Shown: in pieces, positions 41,607 to 49,835 of the stretch
Position numbering within the stretch: position 1 is the first letter of the stretch
Layout: each line of letters starts with the position of its first letter
IMG/VR virus record: IMGVR_UViG_3300049733_000058
Span: 1 to 64,000 of that record
Source of the DNA: a virus
Reading direction: 5' to 3' (one strand)
DNA length: 64,000 nt
Notes under the pieces: model-generated
What the model saw: the letters and a program-made list of their open reading frames with translations, nothing else
Database searches by the model: none
What the model was told of the DNA's origin: nothing
Program-made: the position numbers and the translations under genes

Positions 41607-41764
41607 TGCCCGTTCGCCGGTGCGCCGTGTGTCAGGCAGACCTGCCTCGCAACGACGAATTCGTCGTGTGCAGTGACGAATGCTGGGACGTGCTGGAAGG
41701 CAAGGCGACGCCGCAACAGATCGAACACATCCTGACAAAATCAGCCTACTACACAAGGAGTTAG
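41606..41764 (+). CDS. Small zinc-ribbon-like protein
   Basis: 52 residues from ATG 41606 (one-base overlap with the SLOG gene). CAVCQADLPRNDEFVVCSDE with a following ECW gives the four Cys positions of a short zinc ribbon. The C-terminal part is a helix (QQIEHILTKSAYY). Co-translated with the SLOG protein. No further function is readable. Confidence 0.65.
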   Translation: MPVRRCAVCQADLPRNDEFVVCSDECWDVLEGKATPQQIEHILTKSAYYTRS

Positions 41765-41767
41765 CAC

Positions 41768-42403
41768 ATGCGAAGAGTCCTGTTAGGAATCCTGGCCCTG
41801 GCGTTGGTGGCGGTTACGTTCGTCACCAGTGAGGAGCAGGCCAGCGAGGCGAACCACTGCGACCCCCGAGGGATCATCAAGTGCCACGCCACGCTGTACC
41901 CCAACCCGAACTTCTACTTTGCCGAGCAATTCTACGACGGCGCCATCCACTGCGCCGTGGCAGAAGGCTGGCTGACTTCATACGCCGGGGCGTCGCTGGG
42001 GAATCCGGGTGGCTACTCGCCTGCCTTCTACGGTGAGTTCACCGGCAGCACCCGGCAAGGCCCGTTCTGCTCGTTCTGGGAGGACGCAGGCAAGGGCTGG
42101 ATCAGCGTCAACGTCACGCTGTGGCGGTGGAACGACGGGTGGATCTATCCGCAGTTCTGCACTTCTACCGGCTGGCAGTCCAACCAGTTCGACGGTATAT
42201 CGCCAACGATGACGGTCTCGCTGGGTAGCAAGTGGTACGACCCACGGCTCCAGCAGTGGCGGACGACGCCCTACAGCGTGGCTGGAACTTCGTGTGCCGG
42301 ATGGGGTGGCCGGTTCCAGGTGCAGGCAGAGTTCTACATCGCCCGTAACCTGGGGATGCGGTACGCCTCGCTGTGGACAAGCCCTGAAGTACGAGGAGGA
42401 TGA
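41768..42403 (+). CDS. Exported Cys-containing protein
   Basis: 211 residues with AGGAG upstream. The N-terminus MRRVLLGILALALVAVTFV is a signal peptide, probably cut near the A-x-A-like site at residues 26-28. The mature part has six or more Cys residues and many Trp/Tyr residues (CSFWEDAGKGWISVNVTLWR, GWIYPQFCTSTGWQS), consistent with a disulphide-bonded beta fold at the cell surface. No enzymatic motif seen. It may act outside the cytoplasm, for example in superinfection exclusion or surface change; this is inferred. Confidence 0.75.
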   Translation: MRRVLLGILALALVAVTFVTSEEQASEANHCDPRGIIKCHATLYPNPNFYFAEQFYDGAIHCAVAEGWLTSYAGASLGNPGGYSPAFYGEFTGSTRQGPFCSFWEDAGKGWISVNVTLWRWNDGWIYPQFCTSTGWQSNQFDGISPTMTVSLGSKWYDPRLQQWRTTPYSVAGTSCAGWGGRFQVQAEFYIARNLGMRYASLWTSPEVRGG

Positions 42404-42404
42404 C

Positions 42405-42536
42405 ATGCAAAACCGCAACCGATTCGACGGCCCCACCGAGCAGGACCGCCGGGACGAAACCAAGTTCCTGTGGATCCTGGTGGCGTGCCTGGCCTTCGTG
42501 ATCATCGTGGCCGGTATCGCCATCGCCACCGTCTGA
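42405..42536 (+). CDS. Short membrane protein
   Basis: 43 residues from ATG 42405 with GAGGAGG upstream. A charged N-terminus (NRNRFDGPTEQDRRDETK) is followed by one membrane helix (FLWILVACLAFVIIVAGIAI). It overlaps the next gene by one base. Being next to the exported protein, it may act at the membrane with it. Confidence 0.66.
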   Translation: MQNRNRFDGPTEQDRRDETKFLWILVACLAFVIIVAGIAIATV

Positions 42537-42697
42537 TGGTCCGCTTCGAGATGAGCGCCACTGTGACCGCAGTGGTGCACGACCACTTCTTCGTCGAAGT
42601 GGCGGATAAGACCCTCATTCGTGTGTACCTTCCGCCCCACGCCGATGAACCCAAGGTGGGCCAGAAGGCCACCGTTGCCGTGGAGGTATGGCAGTAA
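42536..42697 (+). CDS. Small beta-barrel-like protein
   Basis: 53 residues. The sequence SATVTAVVHDHFFVEVADKT followed by RVYLPPHADEPKVGQKATVA reads like an OB or TOBE-type barrel. Coupled by one-base overlaps on both sides. No family certain. Confidence 0.62.
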   Translation: MVRFEMSATVTAVVHDHFFVEVADKTLIRVYLPPHADEPKVGQKATVAVEVWQ

Positions 42698-42855
42698 TGG
42701 AGAAGTTCACTATCACGGTCAGTGGTGAGGACATCACCGACCTGGACTTCATTCGAGAGCGCTGCGTGACCGCAGTGGAGGAAGTGGTGGAGGAGAGCAA
42801 AGGCCGCTTCGATGCTGAGGTGGTCGTGGACTGGGAGTGGGGCGATGCTGAGTAG
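42697..42855 (+). CDS. Small acidic protein
   Basis: 52 residues from ATG 42697. It begins MEKFTITVSGEDITDLDFIR, followed by a helix and VVVDWEWGDAE, so a strand-helix-strand layout. Overlaps both neighbours. No function recognised. Confidence 0.62.
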   Translation: MEKFTITVSGEDITDLDFIRERCVTAVEEVVEESKGRFDAEVVVDWEWGDAE

Positions 42856-43051
42856 GGAGCAATTCCTCAAGCGCACGGCGTTCCGGTTCCGTGCGAAGAC
42901 CGCAGCCAGCCGGGGTCTCAACGAGCGGGAGGAGGCCCTGGCTGCATTCGTCTATGACGAGGCGTGCGAGGAAATCGTGCGGTCCATCATGGAGGGAATG
43001 CGAGAGGCTTGGTACGGAGTGCCCCCGTGTGAGGAGGCTGAAAGTGGCTGA
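42845..43051 (+). CDS. Small helical protein
   Basis: 68 residues from ATG 42845, overlapping the previous gene by 11 nt. Arg/Glu-rich helices (LSREQFLKRTAFRFRAKTAA, EACEEIVRSIMEGMREAWYG). No family recognised. Confidence 0.62.
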   Translation: MLSREQFLKRTAFRFRAKTAASRGLNEREEALAAFVYDEACEEIVRSIMEGMREAWYGVPPCEEAESG

Positions 43052-43382
43052 CAAGCAAGTGGAAGAGGTCTGGCTTCAGATGATGCTGTTCCAGCGTGAC
43101 CTGTGGAGCCAGGCGGTCAAGGAGTTCGAGAAGGGCGAACTGGGGCGGGCGATGATCTTCATGCGGGAGGCGGCTGCCCTACTGTTCCACGGCAAGCAGG
43201 AATATGCCGGGGTGGCTGCCCGAGCGCTAGGGCAGGAGGGCTACACCGGCGAAGACCTGCGGTTGCTGCATGAGCGTATGCGGCCAGAGATCGAACACTT
43301 CTATCTACTGTACAGCATCGAACAAGGAGACAACGGTGAAACTGCGCAAACTTCAGAAGGTCAACGCCGAACGAGCGATTGA
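43044..43382 (+). CDS. Helical hypothetical protein
   Basis: 112 residues from GTG 43044. Four or more helices (VWLQMMLFQRDLWSQAVKEF, GRAMIFMREAAALLFHGKQE). It overlaps the MazG-like gene by 47 nt, so they are probably co-translated. No family recognised; the all-helical look resembles MazG-like or tetratricopeptide-type folds. Confidence 0.65.
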   Translation: MADKQVEEVWLQMMLFQRDLWSQAVKEFEKGELGRAMIFMREAAALLFHGKQEYAGVAARALGQEGYTGEDLRLLHERMRPEIEHFYLLYSIEQGDNGETAQTSEGQRRTSD

Positions 43383-43674
43383 GTGGCACAAGCCCGGTCA
43401 CGCCGAATGGACAGGCGGCGACTGGGGCAACGCCATGGGTGGCGAATGCGGTGAGGCCCAGAACGTCATCAAGAAGATCCGCCGCTTGGAGTGCGGCCTG
43501 GCTACGGAGCCGCCCTTCGAGGTAGACCTGGTGGCAGAGTTGGCCGAGGAATTGGCCGACACGCTCCTGTACGTGCTGCTGGTGGCGGAGCACTTCGGCA
43601 TTGACATGACCATCGCCACCCGCTACAAGTTCAACAAGGTGTCGGAGGAGAAGGGATTCGAGCAGCGCATATGA
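43336..43674 (+). CDS. MazG-like nucleotide pyrophosphohydrolase
   Basis: 112 residues from GTG 43336 with GGAG upstream. GGECGEAQNVIKKIRR near residues 38-53 carries the E-x-x-E pair, and VAELAEELADTLLYVLLVAE near 68-87 the E-x-x-D pair, of the all-alpha NTP-PPase (MazG) superfamily. These bind magnesium and split NTPs or dNTPs to monophosphates. In phages the enzyme may alter alarmone levels or clean the nucleotide pool. The length fits a single-domain phage MazG. Confidence 0.85.
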   Translation: MKLRKLQKVNAERAIEWHKPGHAEWTGGDWGNAMGGECGEAQNVIKKIRRLECGLATEPPFEVDLVAELAEELADTLLYVLLVAEHFGIDMTIATRYKFNKVSEEKGFEQRI

Positions 43675-43868
43675 GAACGAGCACGTTGATGGCTGCGGGG
43701 TTCCTCGCTGCGGGAACAGGCTATTTGGTTGGCCTGAGCCTATATCGGGACATTAACGTGCCACCGGCACCCAAGTTGATCAAAGAACCACAGCAACAAA
43801 TACAACCAGAACCTGATTGGTGCCAGGAGTTCTTCGGGCCGCTGGCCTATTGGCTCTGTCAGGAATAG
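43671..43868 (+). CDS. Short membrane-anchored protein
   Basis: 65 residues, ATGA overlap with the MazG-like gene. MRTSTLMAAGFLAAGTGYLV is a membrane helix or uncleaved signal. A Pro/Gln-rich linker and WCQEFFGPLAYWLC with two Cys residues follow, likely outside the membrane. Unknown function. Confidence 0.65.
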   Translation: MRTSTLMAAGFLAAGTGYLVGLSLYRDINVPPAPKLIKEPQQQIQPEPDWCQEFFGPLAYWLCQE

Positions 43869-43882
43869 CAAGGGAGAAAGGT

Positions 43883-44221
43883 ATGGCCAAGAGCCGCAAC
43901 CACGGCGACATGGAAATCTGCACGGGCTGGAACCGCCACAAGATGGACCCGGCTCCGGGCAGTGGGCGCAAGGTCCAGTTCGGCATCCCGGTGTACTGGC
44001 GCTGCGATCGCTGCCACACCGAGCGGGTGGACGTGTACAGCGTCACGGGCAAGAAGATCAGCCAGAAGTATTACCGGCCCGACGACTACCAGGAGCACCT
44101 GGAAGACGTCCGCCTGGAAAGCCCCGAGGAAAAGCGGGTCCGGGCGTTCAAGATCATGCGGCAAAAGCCCGCAAAGCGGTCACCCCGTAAGGGGAACCTT
44201 CGGTTGGTGAGAACCGCTTAG
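43883..44221 (+). CDS. Basic protein with Cys/His motif
   Basis: 112 residues from ATG 43883 with AGAAAGGT directly upstream. YWRCDRCHTERVDVYSVTGK near residue 40 has a CxxCH zinc-ribbon-like turn, with an upstream Cys/His near residue 14. A basic C-terminus (KIMRQKPAKRSPRKGNLRL) suggests nucleic-acid binding. No family recognised. Confidence 0.68.
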   Translation: MAKSRNHGDMEICTGWNRHKMDPAPGSGRKVQFGIPVYWRCDRCHTERVDVYSVTGKKISQKYYRPDDYQEHLEDVRLESPEEKRVRAFKIMRQKPAKRSPRKGNLRLVRTA

Positions 44222-44250
44222 GTCGCATAGGCTCTGCACCGCAAAGGTAG

Positions 44251-44829
<579 letters not shown>

Positions 44830-44856
44830 GGTACTAACCCGACGAGGAGAGGAGAA

Positions 44857-45213
44857 ATGGCCAAGGACAAAGACCTGGAAGTCGGCATCATTTTCATTCC
44901 GCTCAAGGAATGGAACCAGATGCTGAGAACACTCGAATCCATTGACCGTCGGATGGAGACGGTCATCAGGTTAGAAAGGAAGCAAATGGCAGAGATCGAA
45001 GACCTTCAGACCGAGGTATCGCAGAACACGGACCTGACGGGTTCGGTGGTCGCCCTGGTCAACGGCTTGGCCGACCAGTTGGAAGCAGCGATTGCCAACG
45101 CTCAGGACCCCGAGGCTGCGGCGAAGGTGCAGGCGGTCGTGGACCAGATGCGTTCGAACAACCAGGCGTTGGCCGACGCAGTCGCGGCGAACACCGAGGT
45201 GAATCCCCTGTAA
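44857..45213 (+). CDS. Coiled-coil protein
   Basis: 118 residues with AGGAGAGG upstream. The N-terminal 40 residues (VGIIFIPLKEWNQMLRTLES) lead into a long Ala/Gln/Asp coiled coil (EIEDLQTEVSQNTDLTGSVV, then ALVNGLADQLEAAIANAQDP). The second half is a common module that often occurs next to lysis or tail genes in actinophages. An internal ATG at 44986 follows an AAAGGAAG site, so the coiled coil may also be made alone. Confidence 0.72.
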   Translation: MAKDKDLEVGIIFIPLKEWNQMLRTLESIDRRMETVIRLERKQMAEIEDLQTEVSQNTDLTGSVVALVNGLADQLEAAIANAQDPEAAAKVQAVVDQMRSNNQALADAVAANTEVNPL

Positions 45214-45221
45214 CCTGGGGG

Positions 45222-45461
45222 ATGGATGCTTCACCGAGGGCGGTAGCCCGGAGAGCCCGGAGGGAGAAATGGTTTTGGATTGCCAACCTCCCGGTCTGTG
45301 CGGCGTTGTACTTCGGGCTGCCGCCCAAGGTGATGGGGCTGTACATCGCACTGGTTTCGGTACACGCCCTGGTCAAGACCTGTGCCACCGAAGAACAGGC
45401 GGCTGAAGCAAGGGAGGCCGCAGATGCCCAACAAACGAATGAGGTCGATAGCGAAGAATAG
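45222..45461 (+). CDS. Small membrane protein, possible holin
   Basis: 79 residues. A basic N-terminus, then two hydrophobic helices (WFWIANLPVCAALYFGLPPK and GLYIALVSVHALVKTC), then an acidic tail. This layout fits small class-II holins, and the Rpf-like enzyme lies two genes upstream. A holin role is plausible but not proven, because no endolysin is seen nearby. Confidence 0.6.
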   Translation: MDASPRAVARRARREKWFWIANLPVCAALYFGLPPKVMGLYIALVSVHALVKTCATEEQAAEAREAADAQQTNEVDSEE

Positions 45462-45600
45462 GCGCCACGTCTACGAAAGACTCAAGGGCAAGGGGTTCAG
45501 CAAGGCCAAGGCAGCCAAGATCGCCAACGCGGGCAAGACCAAGAAAGGGCGGAGCCGCATGGCGAAGAAGGCAGCCCGGACCCGCAAGCGGAGGAAGTGA
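45424..45600 (+). CDS. Small Lys-rich protein
   Basis: 58 residues from ATG 45424, overlapping the membrane-protein gene by 38 nt. The motif YERLKGKGFSKAKAAKIANA is a recurrent small-protein signature in actinophages; the rest is basic (KKAARTRKRRK). Probable nucleic-acid binding. No defined role. Confidence 0.7.
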   Translation: MPNKRMRSIAKNRRHVYERLKGKGFSKAKAAKIANAGKTKKGRSRMAKKAARTRKRRK

Positions 45601-45812
45601 TGGCCCGCTTGAAGGCAGCCCGCAGGAAGAAGTTGAAGAAGTCGCAGTTCGGTTTGCCGGGTAGCCGCAAGTACCCGATGCACGACCGCAAGCATGCTGC
45701 GAATGCCAAGGCCCGAGCGACGCAGCAGTACAAGAAGGGCCGCATCAGCAAGTCCACCAAGAACAAGATCCACGCCAAGGCCAATCGGAAACTCAGGCGT
45801 GGCAAGAAATAA
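45600..45812 (+). CDS. Small basic protein (DUF6582-like)
   Basis: 70 residues from ATG 45600 (TGATG overlap). FGLPGSRKYPMHDRKHAANA is the hallmark of a small phage family (DUF6582-like), and the protein ends with AKANRKLRRGKK. It may bind DNA or RNA. Function unknown in any phage I know of. Confidence 0.75.
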   Translation: MARLKAARRKKLKKSQFGLPGSRKYPMHDRKHAANAKARATQQYKKGRISKSTKNKIHAKANRKLRRGKK

Positions 45813-45865
45813 GTTCTGGGTGGTACCATACAGTAGTCACAAAAACACAACAGAAAGGTAGTGCA

Positions 45866-46777
45866 ATGGAAAAGGACGAAGTCCTCAGGAAGGTCCAGGC
45901 ACTTCTGGACAAGGCGGAAAGCACCGGCTTCACAGCCGAGGCTGACGCTGCCCGTGCCAAGGCCGACCAGTTGATGCTGGCCTACAGCATCGAAATGTGG
46001 GAACTGGACAAGCGGCGCAAGCCCGAGCAGCGGGCCACGCCGGAGATCCGCAAGTTCCACATCTGCATGAGCGACAACCCCGTCAGCGAGCAGTTGGAAG
46101 GCGTGTTCATGACGCTGTGCAACCACTGGCGGGTTCGCAGCGTGTACTACGGCTTCGGTCGCACGCCTCGCAAGGGGCAGTCGCCCTGGGAGCAGTACGC
46201 CAAGGTGGTCGGTTTCCCACAGGAACTGGACTGGCTGGAACTGATGTTCACCACCATGCGGCTGCACATCGGGACCAACCTGGAGCCCAAGCCCGACCCG
46301 GCCCTTGACTTCGAGGACAACCTCGTCAAGATGAAAGAGGCGGGTATGAAGTGGGAGCGCATCCACGAACTGCTGCGGCCTGACGTGCCGTGGTCCCGCA
46401 CCCACGGCGTTCGCTACACGAAGATGTATACCGACCACTGCCTGATCAACGGCAAGGAGCGGATGTACACCAGCCCGCTCACATATCAGCGGAACTTCGT
46501 GGAGGGCTACCGCATGCAGATCTCCAGCCGCCTGTGGGACATCAGGCAGTACCGGCAGGATCCCAGTGGCAGCGGCAACGGCATGGAACTGATGCTGCGG
46601 GACAAGAAGGTGCTGATCGACGAACTGTACGACGAGACCTTCAAGGATCTCAAGTCCCGCAAGGCCAAGAAGATGACCTTCGACCGCAACGCTTGGTCCG
46701 CTGGTCAAAAGGCCGGGGCCACTGCCGATCTGGGGCAGGAGCGTATGGGCCGAGGGCCACGGGAGATTGGGCAGTGA
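45866..46777 (+). CDS. DUF2786-like protein
   Basis: 303 residues with AAAGGTAGTGCA upstream and a TACAGT -10-like box 35 bases before that. The start LRKVQALLDKAESTGFTAEA followed by RAKADQLMLAYSIE is the DUF2786 domain, a short helical domain common in actinobacteria and their phages. The rest has long helices and a basic C-terminus. Function not known; its good leader suggests strong early expression. Confidence 0.8.
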   Translation: MEKDEVLRKVQALLDKAESTGFTAEADAARAKADQLMLAYSIEMWELDKRRKPEQRATPEIRKFHICMSDNPVSEQLEGVFMTLCNHWRVRSVYYGFGRTPRKGQSPWEQYAKVVGFPQELDWLELMFTTMRLHIGTNLEPKPDPALDFEDNLVKMKEAGMKWERIHELLRPDVPWSRTHGVRYTKMYTDHCLINGKERMYTSPLTYQRNFVEGYRMQISSRLWDIRQYRQDPSGSGNGMELMLRDKKVLIDELYDETFKDLKSRKAKKMTFDRNAWSAGQKAGATADLGQERMGRGPREIGQ

Positions 46778-46778
46778 C

Positions 46779-47063
46779 GTGGACGCCTACGCATCGTTCA
46801 GGTTTCTGCACCTGCTTCTAGACGCCACTTTCCAGGTGTGCTTCGAAAGTACGCCGTTGGTGCCCGGTGCCTACTGGGTCGTGCCCATGGCGTGCAGCCG
46901 AGAACTGTCGGGGCGTCAGCATCCGCACTGGCACTGCATGTACATCATGGGATATCAGGCACACCAAGCAGGATTCACATTCGACACCAGTCCGGAGGAA
47001 CATGATGACACTGGTTATGTTGTTGAAGCCAGACGAACCAACCGTCGCCATTACGAATCTTGA
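46779..47063 (+). CDS. Hypothetical protein
   Basis: 94 residues from GTG 46779 (TTG 46767 possible). It begins VDAYASFRFLHLLLDATFQV and contains a His/Cys/Tyr-rich middle (RQHPHWHCMYIMGYQAHQAG), perhaps a metal site. It overlaps the next gene by 59 nt. No family recognised. Confidence 0.55.
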   Translation: MDAYASFRFLHLLLDATFQVCFESTPLVPGAYWVVPMACSRELSGRQHPHWHCMYIMGYQAHQAGFTFDTSPEEHDDTGYVVEARRTNRRHYES

Positions 47064-47361
47064 GCCCACCCTGGAGAAGTTGCGGGCGTTGGTGCACTGC
47101 GAATGGCTGGAACCGCTGTACCTGCCCGACCGTATCGTGATGCTGTTCGACGAGGAAGCCCGCCTTTCCAGCGGTCACCAGGTGAACCTCACGGCGACGC
47201 TCTTTGCGGCACGCTATGGCCATGGCATCATGGGCGGGATCCTAGGGCCAGTGTTGGTACTAGGGCAGGCCGACGGCCGAGGGAGGTTCACCGACTTACC
47301 AGGCTCAGCACTGGATGTGGTGGCGGACATCGTAGGGGGTCTTGAAATTGCGGGAGGCTAA
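47005..47361 (+). CDS. DUF3846-like protein
   Basis: 118 residues from ATG 47005 (ATG 47002 also possible), GGAGG upstream. The order LRALVHCEWLEPLYLPDRIV, then LFDEEARLSSGHQVNLTATL, then IMGGILGPVLVLGQ, matches DUF3846, a small domain frequent in phages and plasmids with an F-x-E-E motif and a G-x-x-V-V-x-G end. Function unknown. Confidence 0.72.
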   Translation: MTLVMLLKPDEPTVAITNLEPTLEKLRALVHCEWLEPLYLPDRIVMLFDEEARLSSGHQVNLTATLFAARYGHGIMGGILGPVLVLGQADGRGRFTDLPGSALDVVADIVGGLEIAGG

Positions 47362-47362
47362 G

Positions 47363-47809
47363 ATGGCAGACCTGATCTTCCCCAACGAGGAATCAGAACT
47401 TCTCTATGAGTCAGGTACCCCCAACGACGTGCTGGAAAAGGAAGGGCGCTGGGCCAGGTTGTACCTGGGAGCGCACGGTGGCAGTATCATCGTCAAGCAG
47501 TTCGACGGCAGTGTGGATCACTACGTGTACACCGACGACGGTGTCATCAACTCTGCGTGGATCGCCTTTGAGAAATCCATTGAGGTCCGGCAGCCAGACT
47601 TCGTGAACGACCACTGCATCTTCCCGGTCAATGGTCACTGGGCCTGGACCCGCCCTGACCCCGAGCCGGGGGACACCTGCCTGATCACCTTCTACCCCGA
47701 CCGGGTGGAGGCAGTACAGACCATGCGTTCCTACTTTGACGAACTGCAAGAATGGTGGGAATCGCATGGTGGCGAGTGGGAACTGATCGGTCCTGATGAC
47801 GAGGATTGA
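47363..47809 (+). CDS. Hypothetical acidic protein
   Basis: 148 residues from ATG 47363, GGGAGG seven bases upstream. Acidic, beta-rich first half (GAHGGSIIVKQFDGSVDHYV) and a Trp-rich C-terminus (YFDELQEWWESHGGEWELIG). No family recognised. Followed directly by a strong promoter. Confidence 0.7.
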   Translation: MADLIFPNEESELLYESGTPNDVLEKEGRWARLYLGAHGGSIIVKQFDGSVDHYVYTDDGVINSAWIAFEKSIEVRQPDFVNDHCIFPVNGHWAWTRPDPEPGDTCLITFYPDRVEAVQTMRSYFDELQEWWESHGGEWELIGPDDED

Positions 47810-47812
47810 GAT

Positions 47813-47841
47813 TTGCAAGAACTCAGTTCGTCCGGTAATAT
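47813..47841 (+). promoter_or_regulatory. Strong sigma70-like promoter TTGCAA-N17-TAATAT
   Basis: -35 box TTGCAA (47813-47818) and -10 box TAATAT (47836-47841) with exactly 17 bases between, ahead of the nucleoid-like gene at 47877. This is the best consensus promoter in the window. Confidence 0.8.
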
Positions 47842-47876
47842 GTCCATAACATCCACACACAAGGAGAAAGAGCAAC

Positions 47877-48554
47877 ATGGCATCATTGCGTGAGTCCCTC
47901 ATGCCGCTCGGAAAGCGTGCGGTGAAGTTGCGTGACAAGGACGGCCTGCCCTGGTTCGAGATCGCCCAGCAGTTGGAGGTCCCGCAGGGCAAGGCTCTCG
48001 CCGCCTACGAAGTGGCATCCTGGCCGGACGCCAAGGTGTTCAAGGGCACCGAGGCCAAGGTGGCGGCGGAGATCGTCCGGCTGCGTGACAAGGAGGCCCT
48101 GAGTTGGGCACGAATTGCCGCACGGGTGGACGTCACCGAGGCCCGCTGCCGCACCATCTACGAAGAGACCAGCGGCAAGGCGCACCGGGGCAACCGGATC
48201 GGCAAGGGTGGCCGGTACCCCAGCGACGTCGAACGCCCGGCGACTAAGGCTCCGGCCAAGGCCACCGGCACCACCAAGAAGGCCGCAGCCAAGAAGGCTC
48301 CGGCCAAGGCCGAAGGTGGCGGCGGTCGAAGCGTCAACAAGCAACTGGCCATCCACCAGATGTCGAAGGACCAGTTGACCGCTCGCCTGACCGGCAAGGT
48401 CATCAAGTTCGACCACAACGGTCGGGTCAAGACCATGAAGGTGGGCGAGGTCGTCAACCTGGCGAAGAAGGGCGGCAACCTCACGGTGGCCGACGCCAAG
48501 GGCAACGAATTCACCTTCAACATCAGCGAGGACTTGGTGGACGCCAAGTCCTGA
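47877..48554 (+). CDS. Nucleoid-associated-like protein with HTH repeats and basic hinge
   Basis: 225 residues with AAGGAGAAAG upstream. Two similar helix-turn-helix-like units are visible: KLRDKDGLPWFEIAQQLEVP at about 17-36 and RLRDKEALSWARIAARVDVT at about 68-87. A histone-H1-like Lys/Ala/Pro hinge follows (KKAAAKKAPAKAEG), then a compact C-terminal domain (KVIKFDHNGRVKTMKVGEVV). It is likely to bind DNA and may compact phage or host DNA or control transcription. It has its own strong promoter and is closed by a strong terminator, so it is a separate, highly expressed unit. Confidence 0.75.
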   Translation: MASLRESLMPLGKRAVKLRDKDGLPWFEIAQQLEVPQGKALAAYEVASWPDAKVFKGTEAKVAAEIVRLRDKEALSWARIAARVDVTEARCRTIYEETSGKAHRGNRIGKGGRYPSDVERPATKAPAKATGTTKKAAAKKAPAKAEGGGGRSVNKQLAIHQMSKDQLTARLTGKVIKFDHNGRVKTMKVGEVVNLAKKGGNLTVADAKGNEFTFNISEDLVDAKS

Positions 48555-48577
48555 CCCTCCCGAGCGGAGCGGAGAAG

Positions 48578-48609
48578 GAGCCCCCGGCTGGGAAACTGGC
48601 CGGGGGCTC
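48578..48609 (+). terminator. Strong terminator hairpin
   Basis: GAGCCCCCGGC (48578-48588) pairs perfectly with GCCGGGGGCTC (48599-48609) across a 10-nt loop, followed by TTGCATTT. This is the clearest intrinsic terminator in the plus-strand half. Confidence 0.8.
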
Positions 48610-48615
48610 TTGCAT

Positions 48616-48645
48616 TTGCGGGAACACTGTGGCACCGGCTAGCAT
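48616..48645 (+). promoter_or_regulatory. Candidate promoter TTGCGG-N18-TAGCAT
   Basis: The -35-like TTGCGG (48616-48621) and -10-like TAGCAT (48640-48645) lie between the terminator and the gene at 48679. It would start the replication and recombination operon. Confidence 0.5.
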
Positions 48646-48678
48646 TGCTCAGTTTCTCGATTGACAAGGTAGGACACG

Positions 48679-49185
48679 ATGACAGAATTCGACCCTTTCC
48701 TATGTCCTGAATGTGGCGTAGACAAGCGGCTCAACGGGGCGGGCTACGTGGTCCACGAGCCGGACTGTTCCATAGGCCGTGAGAAAGAGAAATGGCGTAT
48801 GGACTACTGGGAGCGGATGATCGCTCTCGATATAAAGACAGCAGAGGCCAAGCGTGAGCGGGCCGGTGAAGAGAAAGAAAGAGAGCGCAGATTGACAGCA
48901 CCCAAAGGTCATCAATTCATCCTGCTACGGAGCGGGCACAACAATCCGAAAGACCCCAACGACTGGTGCTGGCTCATCCAGTGCGAATGTGGTTTCAAAG
49001 ACCTGGCCTGGTCCTACGACGATGCTGACCAAGCCCGTGCTGACCACCGTGCGGACTACGCCGCCAGCGCCCCTACAGCGCCGCCTAAGCCGCCTCGCAG
49101 GGCAGTACCGGCGCCCAGTACCCCCAAGCCTGCGAGGCAGCGCATACAGCAACAGCAAATCAAACCGAAGAGGGTGATCTACTGA
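48679..49185 (+). CDS. Hypothetical zinc-binding protein
   Basis: 168 residues with AAGGTAGG upstream. FLCPECGVDKRL near residue 8 and QCECGFKDLAW near residue 100 are Cys clusters. A charged coiled coil lies between (KTAEAKRERAGEEKERERRL), and the C-terminus is Pro/Arg-rich. It overlaps the next gene by one base. It heads the replication operon and may be a DNA-associated accessory protein. Confidence 0.7.
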   Translation: MTEFDPFLCPECGVDKRLNGAGYVVHEPDCSIGREKEKWRMDYWERMIALDIKTAEAKRERAGEEKERERRLTAPKGHQFILLRSGHNNPKDPNDWCWLIQCECGFKDLAWSYDDADQARADHRADYAASAPTAPPKPPRRAVPAPSTPKPARQRIQQQQIKPKRVIY

Positions 49186-49835
49186 TGGCGAAAGCGGAGG
49201 GTACTCGAGATCAGTGCCGCCATTGCGGAGAGCCGCTGCTCTACTGGCACTGCGACGAAAAGACGGAACGTTGGGGTCAGATGGTGTACCGGAGCGAGAA
49301 GCCCCGGTGGTGGCACACCAACGTGGATCCGGAACGTTCCGTGATGGACAGCATCTACCAGGACAGCAAGAAAGGTCCGCTGGGTGCGTATTGCAAGATC
49401 AAGCCCCTGGCTCAGTGGGAGTCCATTGAGGAATACCAGAACGTTCGTGGTCAACTTGGTGAGCCGGTCAACTACTGCGTGGTGCTGAAGGGCGAGTGGC
49501 CCCAGCAGTTCTGCATGAACCCGGTGCAGGATACCGACCTGTTCATGTGTGGCGTGCATGCCAAGAAAGAGCGTGAGCGTCGGCTGGCCAACGAGCAGCG
49601 GCGGGAGCGCACCGAAGCCGCGGAGGCACACACCGATGGTGGCGAGGAGGTGTGCAAGAGAATCCTCGAGAACTGGGGTCTGAATGTTAGCATTGCCGGG
49701 TACCGCTTTGACGGATACGTGAAGGTGCAGCACGAGGATCTCGAAACCCTGCTCCAGTCACTGGAGGAGGAATACCAATTGCTACAGCAAAGGAGGAAGC
49801 GTGCCTCGAACAAGAGCAAAAGCAACGCAGCGTGA
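49185..49835 (+). CDS. Hypothetical Cys-rich protein with coiled-coil C-terminus
   Basis: 216 residues. CRHCGEPLLYWHCDEKTERW near residue 11 holds a probable zinc site; further Cys/His residues lie at about 73-125 (QFCMNPVQDTDLFMCGVHAK). From about residue 125 it is a charged coiled coil ending in Gln/Arg (QQRRKRASNKSKSN). It overlaps the helicase gene by 35 nt. No family recognised. Confidence 0.7.
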   Translation: MAKAEGTRDQCRHCGEPLLYWHCDEKTERWGQMVYRSEKPRWWHTNVDPERSVMDSIYQDSKKGPLGAYCKIKPLAQWESIEEYQNVRGQLGEPVNYCVVLKGEWPQQFCMNPVQDTDLFMCGVHAKKERERRLANEQRRERTEAAEAHTDGGEEVCKRILENWGLNVSIAGYRFDGYVKVQHEDLETLLQSLEEEYQLLQQRRKRASNKSKSNAA

